Shown here piece by piece: positions 38,655-51,525 of a stretch of DNA of 64,000 bases. The position numbers were made by a program, and so were the translations under genes. The notes beneath the pieces are model-generated. The model was not told the origin of the DNA. It made no database searches and saw nothing but the letters and a program-made list of their open reading frames with translations. Source of the DNA: Calendula officinalis (taxonomy: Eukaryota; Streptophyta; Magnoliopsida; Asterales; Asteraceae); NCBI GenBank assembly GCA_963853835.1, contig OY970823.1:11302001-11366000 (forward strand), given 5' to 3'. Position 1 is the stretch's first letter. Each line of letters opens with the position of its first letter.

Positions 38655-40264
38655 AAGCTCAGCTAGCTAAGGCTGAGAAAGATGCAAAAGCATTAAAGGC
38701 AACTGCCGGAGCTTGGTTAAGTGACTCAAAAACAAGTGAAGAAGACGTAGTTACTTGCAACAAAAAAGGTCTATTCTCTAAAATAGAAGAAGAATCTGAA
38801 TCAAACTCTGAAGATCCACAAGATTGTATATGTCTGATGGCAAGGGTTGAAGATACTAAATATCGTCAGAAAGAAAAAGGGTCTCTTGAATCTGATTCTC
38901 CAATGTCCCCTGTTTCAAGGGAACGGGAAGACGAACTTCCAAACGAAGGAAAAGTGTCTAACACAGCTTCTCCGGAAGATTATCCACCGCTAGTCAGATC
39001 ACTTGTTAAAGATGTGATGCTTACTCACGAGAGAAATGCTCAGTTAGAAACTACTCTCTCCACGATGACAAAAAGATTAGAAGAACTCACACAAGAATCC
39101 TCAGAAGCTGAAAATTCAAAACTTGAGGTAATCAGACTTCAGTGCTTCAACAATATCCTAAGAGAAGATAACTTGTTGCTAACTCAGAAAATTGAAGTTC
39201 TTCAGAAATCATGCAACTCATGGAATAAATCATCCAATTTCAACAAGCAAGCTTTAGATGAACAGAATTTCATTCAAGGTTTTTCTGAGAAGTATGAACA
39301 ATGTCCATTCAGCAGAACTCGTACATCTGGATCATCAAACGTTAAAAACCAAACATCCAGACTATCTAAATCTCAAGAAGTTCGCTATGAAAGAGAAGTT
39401 TTTCAGACGGCAAGCGGAAATCTGATCATCACCGGAGAATATGCTTCAAAGGAGTCCATGTTCCAGGATAAAGAGATGTCTCAGGCTACTACTCCGCATG
39501 AAGAAGTAGAATCTACTTGTCATCAGAGACAAGCAAAAACCACCGAAATTGATTGCTTCGACAACCAAACATTAGTAAACTTCACCACTCACATCAGCTT
39601 GCTAACATCATCAATAGTTGATACTAAAGCTAATCTTGCACAACTCACAACCGAAATCAAGGCCGAGATGAATGAAGGGTTCACACAAATTAACAATCAA
39701 CTGCAAATAGTCTTCAACCTACTAGAAAACAATACCATTCCATCAATCACTCTGAAAGACTTTGCAAGCTATCCTTTTCAACATCTCTCGTTTCTTCCAG
39801 AGGAAATATCACACGAATCAATCACTGGTGACTTTCTGATTACATTCTTTGATCAGTTGGATGACCTCAATCAATCCCAAAATATCTCAATAGAAAACTA
39901 TATCAACCAACATGTCATTTTTGAAGGAGATGAAGAAATGGAGGTCGATGAATCTCAAGCTGATCCAGGCATTCAAAATCTATCAATGGAACAATATGTC
40001 AGACGGAACATTATTGTGGAAGTAACTGAAGAAATGGAGAGGGATGAAAGCAATTCAGATCAAAAAAATAAACTCGAAAGTGATAAAAAGAAATGTAGTT
40101 ATCACATAAACGAAGATTGTTACAATCTCATCCATGAAGAAGTTATAGCCTCGAGCTTAAAAAGGTCATCAGAAGCTGAAAGGTGTGCTTCAAAAAGGTT
40201 GGTTACTTTAAATGACAACCATTTTCTGTTCTTCAGCGATGGATACTTAAAGATCAAAAAATGA
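38507..40264 (+). CDS. CCHC knuckle plus long coiled-coil region, SIRE-like element
   Basis: 585 residues. It opens with the CCHC zinc knuckle (CFKCGRTGHIKADC) that continues Gag. Next come a serine-rich stretch and coiled-coil-like segments (KKYEDTEKKYQELKAQLAKA; HERNAQLETTLSTMTKRLEE). Such text follows the knuckle in SIRE Gag proteins. From about residue 300 the frame runs on as a sequence I cannot assign (FTTHISLLTSSIVDTKANLA, then acidic repeats EQYVRRNIIVEVTEEME). No protease motif or pol domain follows the frame. Either pol was replaced by this text or a deletion joined two ends. Confidence 0.7.
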   Translation: MVCFKCGRTGHIKADCRVKENSGSEKSSSSSESNYKKKYEDTEKKYQELKAQLAKAEKDAKALKATAGAWLSDSKTSEEDVVTCNKKGLFSKIEEESESNSEDPQDCICLMARVEDTKYRQKEKGSLESDSPMSPVSREREDELPNEGKVSNTASPEDYPPLVRSLVKDVMLTHERNAQLETTLSTMTKRLEELTQESSEAENSKLEVIRLQCFNNILREDNLLLTQKIEVLQKSCNSWNKSSNFNKQALDEQNFIQGFSEKYEQCPFSRTRTSGSSNVKNQTSRLSKSQEVRYEREVFQTASGNLIITGEYASKESMFQDKEMSQATTPHEEVESTCHQRQAKTTEIDCFDNQTLVNFTTHISLLTSSIVDTKANLAQLTTEIKAEMNEGFTQINNQLQIVFNLLENNTIPSITLKDFASYPFQHLSFLPEEISHESITGDFLITFFDQLDDLNQSQNISIENYINQHVIFEGDEEMEVDESQADPGIQNLSMEQYVRRNIIVEVTEEMERDESNSDQKNKLESDKKKCSYHINEDCYNLIHEEVIASSLKRSSEAERCASKRLVTLNDNHFLFFSDGYLKIKK

Positions 40265-40986
40265 GCTGAAGAACAGTGCAGGGCAGACAACACGATGACA
40301 TCTGATATATGATCTGTTGTAAGCCCATGTGACTCCACCACCTCATCAATAAGGCAAAGTGGAAGTTTTCCCATCAGATCCTACCTATCGCCAACCACTG
40401 TTGCAGCTATTTTTCCTCGTATGAAGCATTTTCTTTTCTTCTCTTATCAAGTCTAAGGACAAATTTTATATTAGGTACAAGTTATTTCAATTTTCATCTT
40501 GTTCAGCTACTCATTTTCATGCAAGACTCTGTTTTTTTTTTAAATGATCGGCTTAATTTTTCAGTCTTATGATTACATGAGTCTGCCTCTGTTGACATAC
40601 AAACATATTACCTGATTTATCAGCCATAACTTCGTATCTCATTATATTCATATATAAGACATTTAAAAAAAATAAAATCAGATATCACATACGTTAGATG
40701 CATCCTGACGACTCGTTGATTCAGATAGTCAAATGATTTCTGATAGTAACAATATGTCCTAGACTATCTGATGTTAATGACCATATGATGAAATAACAGT
40801 TGCTAGATTTCATCAGATCGTCATTAGGTGGAGCAATCTCATTGGACCTATCTTCATAACTGACACTCAAGTGCTATTGGACACGTCTGTCTTGCTGACA
40901 TTTAATGCGATTGCACGACGTCATTTCCCGCCACACTACCTTCCATTTGATTGACTTCTTTCATCATTCCTAGACTACCTACAAAT
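40265..40986. other. Non-coding stretch of the SIRE-like element
   Basis: About 720 bases with no supported frame on either strand. It contains the 5' copy of the Copia target duplication (CAAAT, 40982-40986) at its right edge and reads naturally into 48970 once the Copia element is removed. Confidence 0.6.
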
Positions 40987-41663
40987 TGAAGGATTTATGT
41001 GCACAGATAAGTACACATGTCACCGTGTCCAATGTTATAAGGCACTAAAGGGTCATGGACACCGAATAAAGTAAGTTGTGTGGAATAATTAACTAGTTAA
41101 GTTAATTATAAAGAAGAGAATAAACAATAATAAGTTAATTATTATTTGTGAGGATGGTTAAATATTAGGTTAAGTATTTAACAGACAGTTAATTAATAGT
41201 TAATTAATTAACTAGTAAAAGTCCAAGGGTTTAAAGTGTCAATAGGAAGTTTAATTATGAGATTAATCATAATTAAACTCCAAGGACCTAAACGCAACAT
41301 ATAACTTTATAAATAAGAGGCTTATGTTAAGGGTTTTAGGTTAATCACATTACACACTCAAAACCCTAAAAGTTTTCCTCCCTCTCCCTCTCCTTCGGCC
41401 GAAGTCGACCGAAACCCTATAGGGTTCTTCGGTTCGTGTTGATCGAACGGAACACACACACACACAAGCTCTTGTGTGATACTTTGTTGGTACAACGCGG
41501 TCTTGCAGTGTGTCCAGGTGGTGCAATAGAGGTGGATCAATTCTTTAGCAATCTAAAGATAATGTTCATCATCTCCTTCTTCTTGTGATCTCATTGTCTA
41601 GTAGAGATCCAGTAATGTGGGATTCAAGTTTCCGCCATGTGAATCCTACAAGGTTTTCCTATA
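40987..41663 (+). repeat. 5' LTR of the Copia element, 677 bp
   Basis: It starts TGAAGGATTTATGTGCACAG. The end reads CCTATA where the right LTR has CCTACA, so its final CA has mutated. A good TATA box, TATAAATA, lies at 41308-41315. Confidence 0.93.
41308..41315 (+). promoter_or_regulatory. TATA box of the Copia LTR
   Basis: TATAAATA followed by AGAGGCTTATGTTAAGGGTT. It is conserved in the 3' LTR (48612-48619) and, with small changes, in both solo LTRs, which supports a functional core promoter. Confidence 0.55.
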
Positions 41664-41664
41664 G

Positions 41665-41676
41665 TGGTATCAGAGC
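41665..41676 (+). other. Primer-binding site of the Copia element
   Basis: TGGTATCAGAGC, one base after the LTR end. Confidence 0.93.
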
Positions 41677-42159
41677 TCCCTACTAATCTCAATGAGATTC
41701 GGTTGAGTTTCTTTTCATCTAGAAAAGAACCCTAGAATTTTCGACCAAGTATATGTTCTTCAAGTTTTGAATAAACATTGGATTGAATAGGGTTGTAGAT
41801 TAGAAGAAATTAGGTTTCTTTTTTTTTTCTCCTTGCTTTTTCCGAATTCGTATATATATATACATATATATTAGTTTTTTTTATCTAGAAAAGAACCCTA
41901 GTTTTTTCGAACCAAGCATGTGTTCTTCAAGTTTTGAATGAACATTGCACTGAATAAGGTTCAAGATAAAAATAACTAGGTTTCTTTATTTTTGTTTAGT
42001 AAAATAAAACCTAGTATGTTTGATCCAAGTAAATTATTCAAAGTTCTTGAATAATTGGAATAAATGGGTTTTTTAGACAAAAAATTAAGAAAAGGTTATG
42101 TTAAATTTTTCGTTTAAAAGTTTGACGTTTTATTTGTTTATTATTATTATTATTAACGA

Positions 42160-42163
<4 letters not shown>

Positions 42164-42252
<89 letters not shown>
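42164..42252. repeat. (TA)n microsatellite in the Copia leader
   Basis: An uninterrupted TA run not visibly associated with a MITE end, unlike the other TA tracts. Confidence 0.95.
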
Positions 42253-42253
<1 letters not shown>

Positions 42254-42879
42254 CACGGTGGTCAAAACCAAACCAACCGAGACTCGGTTGGGACTCGGTT
42301 CGACGACCGAGTGGTCGAACAAAACCGAACCCACCGAGTTTCGGTTGGGTGGTGTTTCTTGGAGACCAAGATACCTTTTTTATTTTAGTCCAATATATGG
42401 TCTAATTCAAAGAATAAAATCTACAAGTTATTATGTAAGATTTTATAATTAAAAAGTCAATCTATAAGTATTTTAGTTGACTAGATTATTTAATTTTTCA
42501 TCTAAATAATAATAATAATTAGTATTAAACATTTAAATTAAACCCAATGATTTTAATAGTTATTAAAATCAAGATAATTATGAAATTAAGGAGGAAATAA
42601 GAATTCAGTTTATGGGTAATTTAAAAATTATCAGTTTGGTAATTTAATAAATATCAGTTTATTTATTTGTTTAGCATGACATAACCCAAAAGTCGTGACA
42701 TTGTGTTTAATTTTAAAAGTTCTGAATTTTTATTTTATTTTCGGAAATTATTAAATTTTTATTTTTAAATTTACAAAACACAAAAACCAAGTCTTTGGGG
42801 TTATGACATAGCAATTCTCGAAGTTGCATGTATTTATTTTATTTCTTTTATTTATTTTAGTTGAAATAAAAGAATGGTA

Positions 42880-43125
42880 ACTATAAACAGTTTGTTTAGA
42901 AAACCAAGATTTAATTATAAGATGGTGACTATAAACAGTTTGTTTAGAAAACTAAGGTATAAATTAATAAGATGGCGATTATAAACAGTTTGTTTAGAAA
43001 ACCAAGTTTTTAAATTAATAATGGTAAAGTAAACAGTTTGTTTATAAACCAAGTTTTATAAAGATTAAATTAAAAAAAAAAAAAGTTGAATTTATAAACA
43101 GTTAGTTTATAAAACCAAGTAATTA
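42880..43125 (+). repeat. Tandem repeat in the Copia leader
   Basis: AAACAGTTTGTTTAGAAAAC with ACCAAG-type endings recurs about five times at roughly 45-60-base spacing. Confidence 0.85.
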
Positions 43126-43650
43126 AAACTGGCTAACGTTTTTCGAACAAAGGAAAATCCTTTTTAGAAAATCTTAGATCAGAGTGCAACCTACCTAATG
43201 GAACACCTCACTTGTTCAACGATATTCACATTTTAAGGAGAAAGAACCTTAGATGTGGATTCAAATCATTGCGAGTGTTAGGGTGCGTAGGGTCTTGTGA
43301 TAATCTTCTAGTCCCGGCTCAAGGCATCGCACTGTCTTAGGTGGTACGATTTATTTTGGTGATAATCGGGAGTCCCGACCCAAAATGCACTAGAGGGATT
43401 AAAACATGTACAAGTTTTTTGTTCAACTTGATATCCCGAAGATCTAGGAATCGTTTCTAGTCTAGAAGCGATCGGTATGGCTATACCTACCAGAAATAGC
43501 GAGGCTCTAATGGGAAGTGCCCAAACCTTGCATTAGAGGGCGTGAAATATGGATCCTAGTCTAACTATTATTCTTAAAAGGTAATAATGTTAGAAGTTAT
43601 TTATTTATCTAATCTTACTAACCGTCAGAAATTCCGTTTTACTCACTTAA

Positions 43651-46600
43651 CGAATCGCGAAAGTTCATCACTGGAAAATGGAAGCTTACTGGTACAAACT
43701 ACAAAGTTTGGAAGGTGCACTTTAGGAGTTACCTAAAAGCACAGAATCTACTGTACATGATAGACGAGGTGCCCAAGGGACAACCAGGGCAACATGCCCA
43801 GGATGATGAGCTTGACGCTTATTATCAGTATCTGGCAGATGAATCACAAGTTATGTCGATTCTTATTCTTATTTCATTATCAGAGCTTACTGATAATCTA
43901 CATAAGAAACCATGGTATGAGTTTTTCCAGTATCTTGAGGAGACGTTTAAAGATAGTACTGAAGATAACAAGCAGTTCATTTAGCAAGAAATCATTTCGT
44001 GAAAAATGAAAGATGATCAACCATTGAGTGACCATCTTATTAACATAAGAAGGTTACTGGATTGTCTCACCCTAGTTACTGGCACATAAAACGAGCATGA
44101 ACAAGTCTTGTTCTTGTTTGGACCTCTCACTCAGTACTATCAGGACAAGGTAGTACGTTTAGTCGGGAATTTTGATCTGAGTGTCGCAGGTCTACACGAG
44201 AATCTCTTGTGTATACGCAATGTTCAAAGGCTAGAGGAAGAATCTCTCCCTGAGATTCAGCAGGATGAGTTCCAAGAATGGTTGAATGACTTTGTTGATT
44301 TGTGTTGCCCAACTTGTGGCAGCAAGGATATTAGCGAGCACACGTCTGACGTGGGGCTGTTGGACGCTGACTTTGTCAGCGATTCAGGTATCTTTATGAT
44401 TGATTGTCTCGTTAATTCTAGTGAATCCTGGGTATTGGATACCGGATGTGGTCATCACATTTGCAATCATTTCAGGGATTTAAGAAGAACAGGAGGCTGG
44501 GACGAGGAGATGTTGAACTACGAGTAGGCGAAGGTTCCAAGGTTGGAGCTGAAGCCGTAGGAACATATCTTCTCAAGTTGCCTTCAGGAAGAGGTTTGGA
44601 ACTTAAAAATTGTTATTATGTTCCTAGGCTTATTAAAAATGTTATTTCGTTTTATTTACTTATAGACAGTGGTTTTTATTATGAATTTTATGGAAAAACA
44701 ATTTCGTGTTTAAAAGATGATATATTATATTTTAACGCAAATTCTCATAATTGTCTATACAAGTTAAATCTAAATAACATAGAACGAGACATTTATCATA
44801 TAAGTAAAAGATCCAAGAGTAACTTGAATCAAACTTATCTTTGGCATTGTCGTTTAGGTCATATAAACGAGACTCGCATAAATAAGCTCCACGATGATGG
44901 AATTCTAGAGCCATTTGATTTGGAATCATATGCAATATGCGAAGCTTGTTTATCTGGCAAGATGACAAAAAACCCTTTCAATCACTTCAATGAAAGGGCA
45001 GGCGAGTTCTTAGGGATTATACACACAGATGTGTGTGGACCCTTTACTCCAGAAGCCAGAAGAGGATACCGCTACTTCATTACCTTTACTGACGACTTCA
45101 GTAGGTTTGGTTATGTCTTTCTTATGAGACTAAAGTCTGAAAGCTTTGACAACTTCAACGAATATCAGAGGGAAGTAGAGAACCAACTAGGCAAGAAAAT
45201 TAAGTCACTTCGGTCTGACCGAGGAGGCGAATATTCGAGCCAAGAGTTCGACGATCATTTGAAGGAATGTGGGATTATTTCACAGCTCACACCTCGTATA
45301 CACCTCAGATGAATGGTGTATCAGAAAGGAGGAATCGCACCTTGTTAGACATGGTACGATCAATGATGTGTCGCGCCCCACTACCACTATCATTTTGGGG
45401 ACATGCACTCGAGACTGCAGCATTCACACTGAATAGAGTTCCCACCAACTCAGTAGAAAAGACTTCGTTCGAGCACTGGACGGGGAGAAAGCCGAAATTA
45501 TCTTTTCTCAAGATTTGGGGTTGTGAAGCATACGTTAGACGTAACTTCACAGACAAACTAAACCCCAAGTCAGAAAAGTGTATCTTAGTTGGATATCCAA
45601 GGGAAACCTTAGGATACTATTTCTATCATCAAGAAGACAACAAAGTTTTTGTTGCTCGGAAAGGTGTCTTCTTGGAGAAGAAGTTTCTAGGAACTGAAAC
45701 TCCAAGAAAAGAAATCGAGCTTCAAGAAATTGAAGAGAATGAAGATCCACCAACGACTTCAGTCAAACCAATGGTTCAACAAAGAAATGTTGATTCCCAA
45801 CCAGACCCACCGGTTGAGTAAGAAGAAACACGCAATCCGCGTAGGTCCAGTAGACCACGCCAAGAACCAGATAGGTATCTTGGATTCATGATCGATGAAG
45901 ATGATGGAAGTCTACTAGAACCATTAACCTACAAGTAGAGATGGCTCGAGGCTATGCAAGTAGAGATGCAATCCGTGCATGACAACAAAGTTTGGGTGTT
46001 ATCAGACTTGCCACCACAGTCACGAGCTGTTGGATGCAAGTGAGTTTTCAAGAAGAAAACTTAATGGATGGGAAAGTGCATACTTACAAAACACGACTCG
46101 TCGCGAATGGTTTCAGGCAAACACATGGTGTGGATTACTCTGAAACCTACTCGCTAGTCGCTATGCTTAAGTCTATTAGAATTCTAATGGCCATATCAGC
46201 ATATTACGACTATGAGATATGGTAAATGGATGTTAAAACCGCCTTCCTTAACGGGGAGTTGAATGAGGATGTATTCATGATACAACCGGATGTTTTTACT
46301 GATCCAAAGAATCCTGATATAGTATGCAAATTGCTAAAATCCATTTATGGATTGAAGCAAGCATCTAGAAGTTGGAACATACACATTGACAAAAGAATCA
46401 AAGAATTTGGTTTTGTCAAGAGTGAGTTCGAGGCGTGTGTCTACACAAAATTCAGTGAGAGCATAGTAATCTTCCTAGTCTTGTATGTTGATGACATACT
46501 GCTTATAGGAAACGATATACCAGCATTACAAGGAGTAAAATCCTGGTTAGGTAAATCTTTCCAGATGAAGGACTTGGGAGAAGCCGCATTTATACTGGGT

Positions 46601-47448
46601 ATAAAGATCTATAGAGACAGATCTAGGCGGCTTATTGGACTTAGTCAAAGTACATACATTGACAAAGTACTGAAGAGATTCAGTATGAGTGATTCCAAGA
46701 GAGGACTCATTCTAATTACACATGGCATTACACTGAGCAAATCTCAGAGTCCCACATCTAGCAAGGAAATAGCTAGGATGAGTTTGGTACCATATGCTTC
46801 GGCAATTGGATCAATCATGTATGCCATGTTATGTACTAGGCCCGATATTTCTTACTCCATAAGTCTTACAAGCGAATATCAAAAGAATCCTAGTGAGCCC
46901 CACTAGGTGGCTGTCAAGAACATTCTCAAGTATTTGAGAAGGACGAAAGAAATGTTCTTGGTCTTTGGAGGTTCGTCGGAAGAATTGCGTGTAACTTGCT
47001 ACACCAATGCAAGCTTCCAAACCGACAGAGACGATTACAAATCTCAATCGGATTTATCTTCACACTAAACGGAGGAGCTATATCTTGGAAGAGTCAGAAA
47101 CAAGATACGATAGCAGATTCAACTACAGAGGCTGTGTACATTGCCGCAAATGATGTTGGGAAAGAAGCCATGTGGCTTAAGAATTTTATCGAGGATCTTA
47201 GAGTTATTGCCAGTATCTCTAGACCCATTGAAATATTCTGTGATAACAGTGGAGCAATAGCGCAAGCTGTTGAGCCAAGAGAGCATTAAAAGACCAGGCA
47301 TGTGTGCAGGAAATATCACCTCATACGTGAGTATGTTAGAGAAGGTGATATTATAATGAAGAAAATACCAACGGATGACAACATCGCTCACCCGTTGACA
47401 AAACCACTAGCTGGACCAAAGCATGAGAAACATGCGCACGTTATGTAA
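43651..47448 (+). pseudogene. Copia gag-pol polyprotein (decayed)
   Basis: Gag opens KFITGKWKLTGTNYKVWKVH near 43665. The protease motif SWVLDTGCGHH is near 44430. Integrase shows the zinc region (HCRLGH, CEACLSGK near 44850-44950), HTDVCGPF, RSDRGGEYSS and NGVSERRNR. Reverse transcriptase has the YVDDILLIGND catalytic motif near 46485. RNase H reads CYTNASF near 46997, where the usual YTDAS aspartate is Asn. Frame breaks occur near 43984, 44089, 44500, 45295, 45821 and 46225, with stops at 46906 and 47289. The final stop is at 47446-47448. Copia elements normally encode all this in one frame, so this copy cannot make an intact product. Confidence 0.9.
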
Positions 47449-48269
47449 TAACATTTCGTGGGATTGAAATAGGAGGTTTTACGTAATATTTTCACATTGT
47501 CTATTCTTAACATGTTTTAAACTTATCCTTGATACACAAAGTTTTGAGTATCTAAAATGTCTGTGGTTGCTTGAATTTAGTGGGAGCTAGATTCAAGAGT
47601 TAATACCATTATGAATATTTATCTATTCATAGTTATTGAATAGAGAAACAAGGGTTATTAAAATAAAATATTCATAGATGTTTACAGAGTTTGCTAAACA
47701 TTAGACGTGACCAAAAGATCGAGATTACTTCATGGAGCCCAAGCATGAGTAATTTCGAGTAGATGTCCTCTGACCTGAGACGTTTCGGTTTGAGACACGA
47801 TGACTTCTGATCTTCAGCATTTATCTAACGTCACACCGTAAAAGGGTGATCATAAGGAACTTGACTAAGATAGCGGATTTCGTGGGCAAGATAACGCAAA
47901 TGTCAAGATGGAATTTGCACCTTCTTTAATTAGAAGAGATATTTCATGGCCACTCGACGATTAAGACTACTGAAATGCGTGGCCGCGCTCGGAGAATGAT
48001 TAGATCATTCGGTAATCTATTACTGCAGAAAGTCAAAATCAGAGTCAAGAAAATTCGAGTATATAGAACAAGATCTCTGCTCCATGTCTATTACTCAAAT
48101 TAAGAAATATCATGATGCGAAAGGAAAATCCGTTAGTGTTATTCATTTTATGAATATTATCTCTGGACGTAAGAGTTCTTATAACCTGGTTATCCTAAAT
48201 ATATGGCTAGGGACCGCTTTAAGCCAACGATGATCAGTAAGTGATACTTAACTTGCACAAGTGGGAGTC
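47449..48269. other. 3' untranslated part of the Copia element with polypurine tract
   Basis: No frame is supported. CACAAGTGGGAGTC immediately precedes the right LTR and is the polypurine tract. Confidence 0.7.
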
Positions 48270-48969
48270 TGAAGGATTTATGTGCACAAATAAGTATACG
48301 TGTCACCGTGTCCAATGTTATAAGGCACTAAAGGGTCACACCACTACACACCCAATAATGGACAACCGAATAAAGTAAGTTGTGTGGAATAATTAACTAG
48401 TTAAGTTAATTATAAAGAAGAGAATAAATAACAATAAGTTAATTATTATTTGTGAAGATGGTTAAATATTAGGTTAAGTATTTAACGGACAGTTAATTAA
48501 TAGTTAATTAATTATCTAGTAAAAGTCCAAGGGTTGAAAGTGTCAATAGGAAGTTTAATTATGAGATTAATCATAATTAAACTCCAAGGACCTAAACGTA
48601 ACATCTAACCTTATAAATAAGAGGCTTATGTTAAGGGTTTTAGGTTAATCACATTACACACTCAAAACACTAACAACTTTCCTCCGTCTCCATCTCCTTC
48701 GGCCGAAGTCGACCGAAACCCTATAGGGTTCTTCGGTTCGTGTTGATCGAACGGAACACACACACACACACAAGCTCTTGTGTGATACGTTGTTGGTACA
48801 ATGCGGTCTTGCAGCGTGTCCAGGTGGTGCCGTAGAGGTGGATCAATTCTTTAGCAATCTAAAGGTAATGTTCATCATCTCCTTCTTCTTGTGATCTCAT
48901 TGTCTAGTAGAGATCCAGTAATGTGGGATTCAAGTTCCCGCCATGTGAATCCTACAAGGTTTTCCTACA
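48270..48969 (+). repeat. 3' LTR of the Copia element, 700 bp
   Basis: TGAAGG...CCTACA. It differs from the 5' LTR by scattered substitutions and a ~22-base insertion (CACCACTACACACCCAATAA region near 48340). Confidence 0.93.
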
Positions 48970-49166
48970 CAAATACCCTCCCATCTCCACCACACGATCA
49001 ATCTCAACGATTCAAATTCTAACCGTCGATCAAAACCGTCTCCCACGATCTTCCCCAAATTACTCTACACTTCACCATTTCGCAAATTTTCACCAACACT
49101 TTTTCTCTCTCGCAACTCTCAAAACCCTTTCGTCCTCATCGCAAAACCTCTCACTGCCTGCAAGCA

Positions 49167-51525
49167 ATGTCGAAATCGAAAAGAACTTATCTCAAGGTTC
49201 CTCTTCCAACCTCGATTCAACCATCTCCAAATGTTTCATATCCATTCCCAAACATATATTATACAAAGAACAACTCAAGAAGCATTATAAATTATCGTCT
49301 CAGAAATTTAAGACCAGAGTTTAAGGAGTTACTAAAATTCTTCGATCAACACCCAATCAGAGACACGTTAAACTTTGACATCTCCCTGTCAAAACCAATG
49401 TTACTCGAATTCTGGTATACCTGCACCACCTCCAAAGAATCAGGAGAAGACGTTATAACTGTAACAATACTACAAGGTAAACACACTGCATCCTTCAACC
49501 TCACTACGTGTACGGAAGCAGTCAAACTCGATTATGTGAGACCCCCACAAGTCCATGAACAAACGCCGTCGCTTGAAGAAGCAAAATCAACTGTTCTGCC
49601 ATACATCGGATACCAAGGGGATCACACCAGGGGTGTGTCAAGAACAAAAATGGGTTCGCTTTGGTCAGCATTCTTTATGACCATCTCTCAATGCCTGACC
49701 AGTAAGACTGGAGGGTATGACTCTGTTTCTGGTCATGAGATGATATTAGGAGCGGACCTGTTCTCCGATATTAGGATTGATTTTGGTTGTCTAATCTTTG
49801 ATCAAGTGGTAAAGATGGTCGGTGCTGCAAGCAAAGATGAACTGATCCCGTTTCCCAGGTTCTTGTGTATGGTCTTTCTTCATTCTTTAGGAGAACAAGA
49901 GTTCTATGATAACATTGGCTCCTCTCTCAAAGCTGGTATGGTGGCTAGCTCAAACTTCACGGGGCAAGAAGAGATATTTGCTCCCGAACTCCCAGAAGGT
50001 ATGTTGACATTTACTCGATTTGCCCAGTCTGCCTCGTCTCAAGAGGATGATGTCGAATCTGATGATGACAACAATCAATCCTCTCCTGATCATTCACCAC
50101 CACCACCACCGTCAAACCCATCAAACTAATCCCGCAGATATAGCACCAGAAGCTCTAACCCCAGAGTGGTCCCAAATCCAACTCCAATTGAAATAAGAGA
50201 AATCTTATCCACCCCTTCACCAGTCTCTCTGAGGACAGAAAGTGTTGATATGGACCATTCTCCGGTCCATCAGGAACTCAGGTTAGATAATGAACTTGAT
50301 GATATTATCAGACTCATTGATGAGTTTGTAGAAGAAGAAGTTGCTGATGTGAAAATCATTCGAAAAGACCAGCTAAGCATCATTGGCTTGGTCAACCTTT
50401 ACATGACCAACTACCTAACAATCGGTGGAGCACACGAGTGCCCCCACTCAAGCAAATGATGGTGTTGAACCCGAACAGGAATACAAGCTACCAGTCAGCT
50501 GGACTGATAGCTCCGATGAAGAACCCGCCCCCACAACCGAGCAAGTTCCACCTCCCAGGAGAGAGAGGGTCCGAGGGACCGGGGTGTGCCAGCTGCGAGA
50601 GATCTCCCTGGCATGATGGAAAACTTTAACGCAACATTCAAACAACTTGCTATGATTAAAAGTTTTTTGTGGGGTTTATAAATACCAACATTAGGAACGT
50701 CTCCAATCACCAGGCCATGTCAGACATTGTTCAAGATTTCCTGGCTAACAATCAGGAAAATCTCCAAAGAAACGTGAATGCACAAAACGGGGATATCGAT
50801 AATATTATCTCTGCAATAGAAAATCTCACGTCCAGAAACGCTGATCTGACATCTAAATTCAATCGCCTCGAAAGATCCATTGGTGAAAAGATTGATAATC
50901 TGTTATCTCGCATCTCTAGCCTTGTTGAACCACTGATGAATAATGAAAATGCTCAAGGTGTCACTCCCACCCCTCATATTTAGGGGGAGAAATCTGTCTC
51001 CCATCAAGGCACAGCGGAGAGGGTCGTTAGACCGGCCGGAATGGGAGGTGAAGACCGGAGCAACCAGAGCAAAGGGAAGAGAATCGCTGGAGATTGCAGA
51101 GCTCTCAGTGTTGGTAGTGGTTTGAATCGTTTAGCCAAGGAAAGTGTTCAGGGAGGGAAAACCTGTCATATGACCTCAGAACGTTTTAGGAGGTCAGGGA
51201 TCAGGTTTGAAGAGTTTTCAGAAATCACAATCACTCATGATGGTGGTACTACCAGAATCCCAATCGTTCCGTCCTCAGATCCCCTTGTCAGGGTTTCTGC
51301 AGAAGCTCCCATGGAAAAATCCAAAATCTTCCCCTGGATAAAGGTAAGGGTATAGCAACTTCTCCTCCAAAAACAAAAAAGCGGAAGACTCAGATGACTC
51401 CTGATGAAGAAGAACTCAGGATAACTGCTAAACGTCTAGGGATGTCTGTCGAAGAGGTTGCTGAAGCTATGGAGGAAGAACGAAAGAGGAGGGGCTTAGG
51501 AAGCCACAAGGGGAGAAAGGAGTGA
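49167..51525 (+). pseudogene. Envelope-like frame of the SIRE-like element
   Basis: The first open part (49167-50129, 320 residues) starts MSKSKRTYLKVPLPTS. It contains LLEFWYTCTT, ILQGKHTASFNLTTCTEAVK and a LWSAFFMTISQCLTSKTGG core typical of the env-like ORF of SIRE elements, then an acidic, proline-rich tail. After a stop, further pieces continue (50166-50459; a coiled coil at 50669-50983, SAIENLTSRNADLTSKFNRL; then 51041-51525, ending EEVAEAMEEERKRRGLG and a stop at 51523). A GGGGGAGA purine run lies at 50983. Whether this ORF ever acted as an envelope is unproven for the lineage, and this copy has several breaks. Confidence 0.7.

Larger units (their letters stand above)
41677..43650. other. 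Long untranslated leader of the Copia element
   Basis: About 2 kb without a coding frame. It holds a duplicated segment (AAGAACCCTAG near 41725 and 41889), a (TA)n tract (42164-42252), a GC-rich inverted stretch (42257-42365), and a tandem repeat with core AAACAGTTTGTTTAGAAAAC at 42880-43125 (about five copies). Confidence 0.7.
40982..48974 (+). mobile_element. Copia LTR retrotransposon, complete but decayed, with target duplications
   Basis: LTRs at 40987-41663 and 48270-48969, a primer site at 41665, a gag-pol region in the order gag-protease-integrase-reverse transcriptase-RNase H (43651-47448) and a purine tract (AAGTGGGAG) before the right LTR. The 5-base duplication CAAAT flanks it at 40982-40986 and 48970-48974, proving insertion into the SIRE-like element. 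The domain order marks Copia; the sub-lineage (Tork/Angela-like) is a guess. Several frameshifts and stops make it non-autonomous. Confidence 0.93.

Noticed and set aside
43651..47448. Copia pol as the missing pol of the SIRE-like element
   Set aside because: It is bounded by its own LTRs, primer site and CAAAT target duplications, so it is an insertion.
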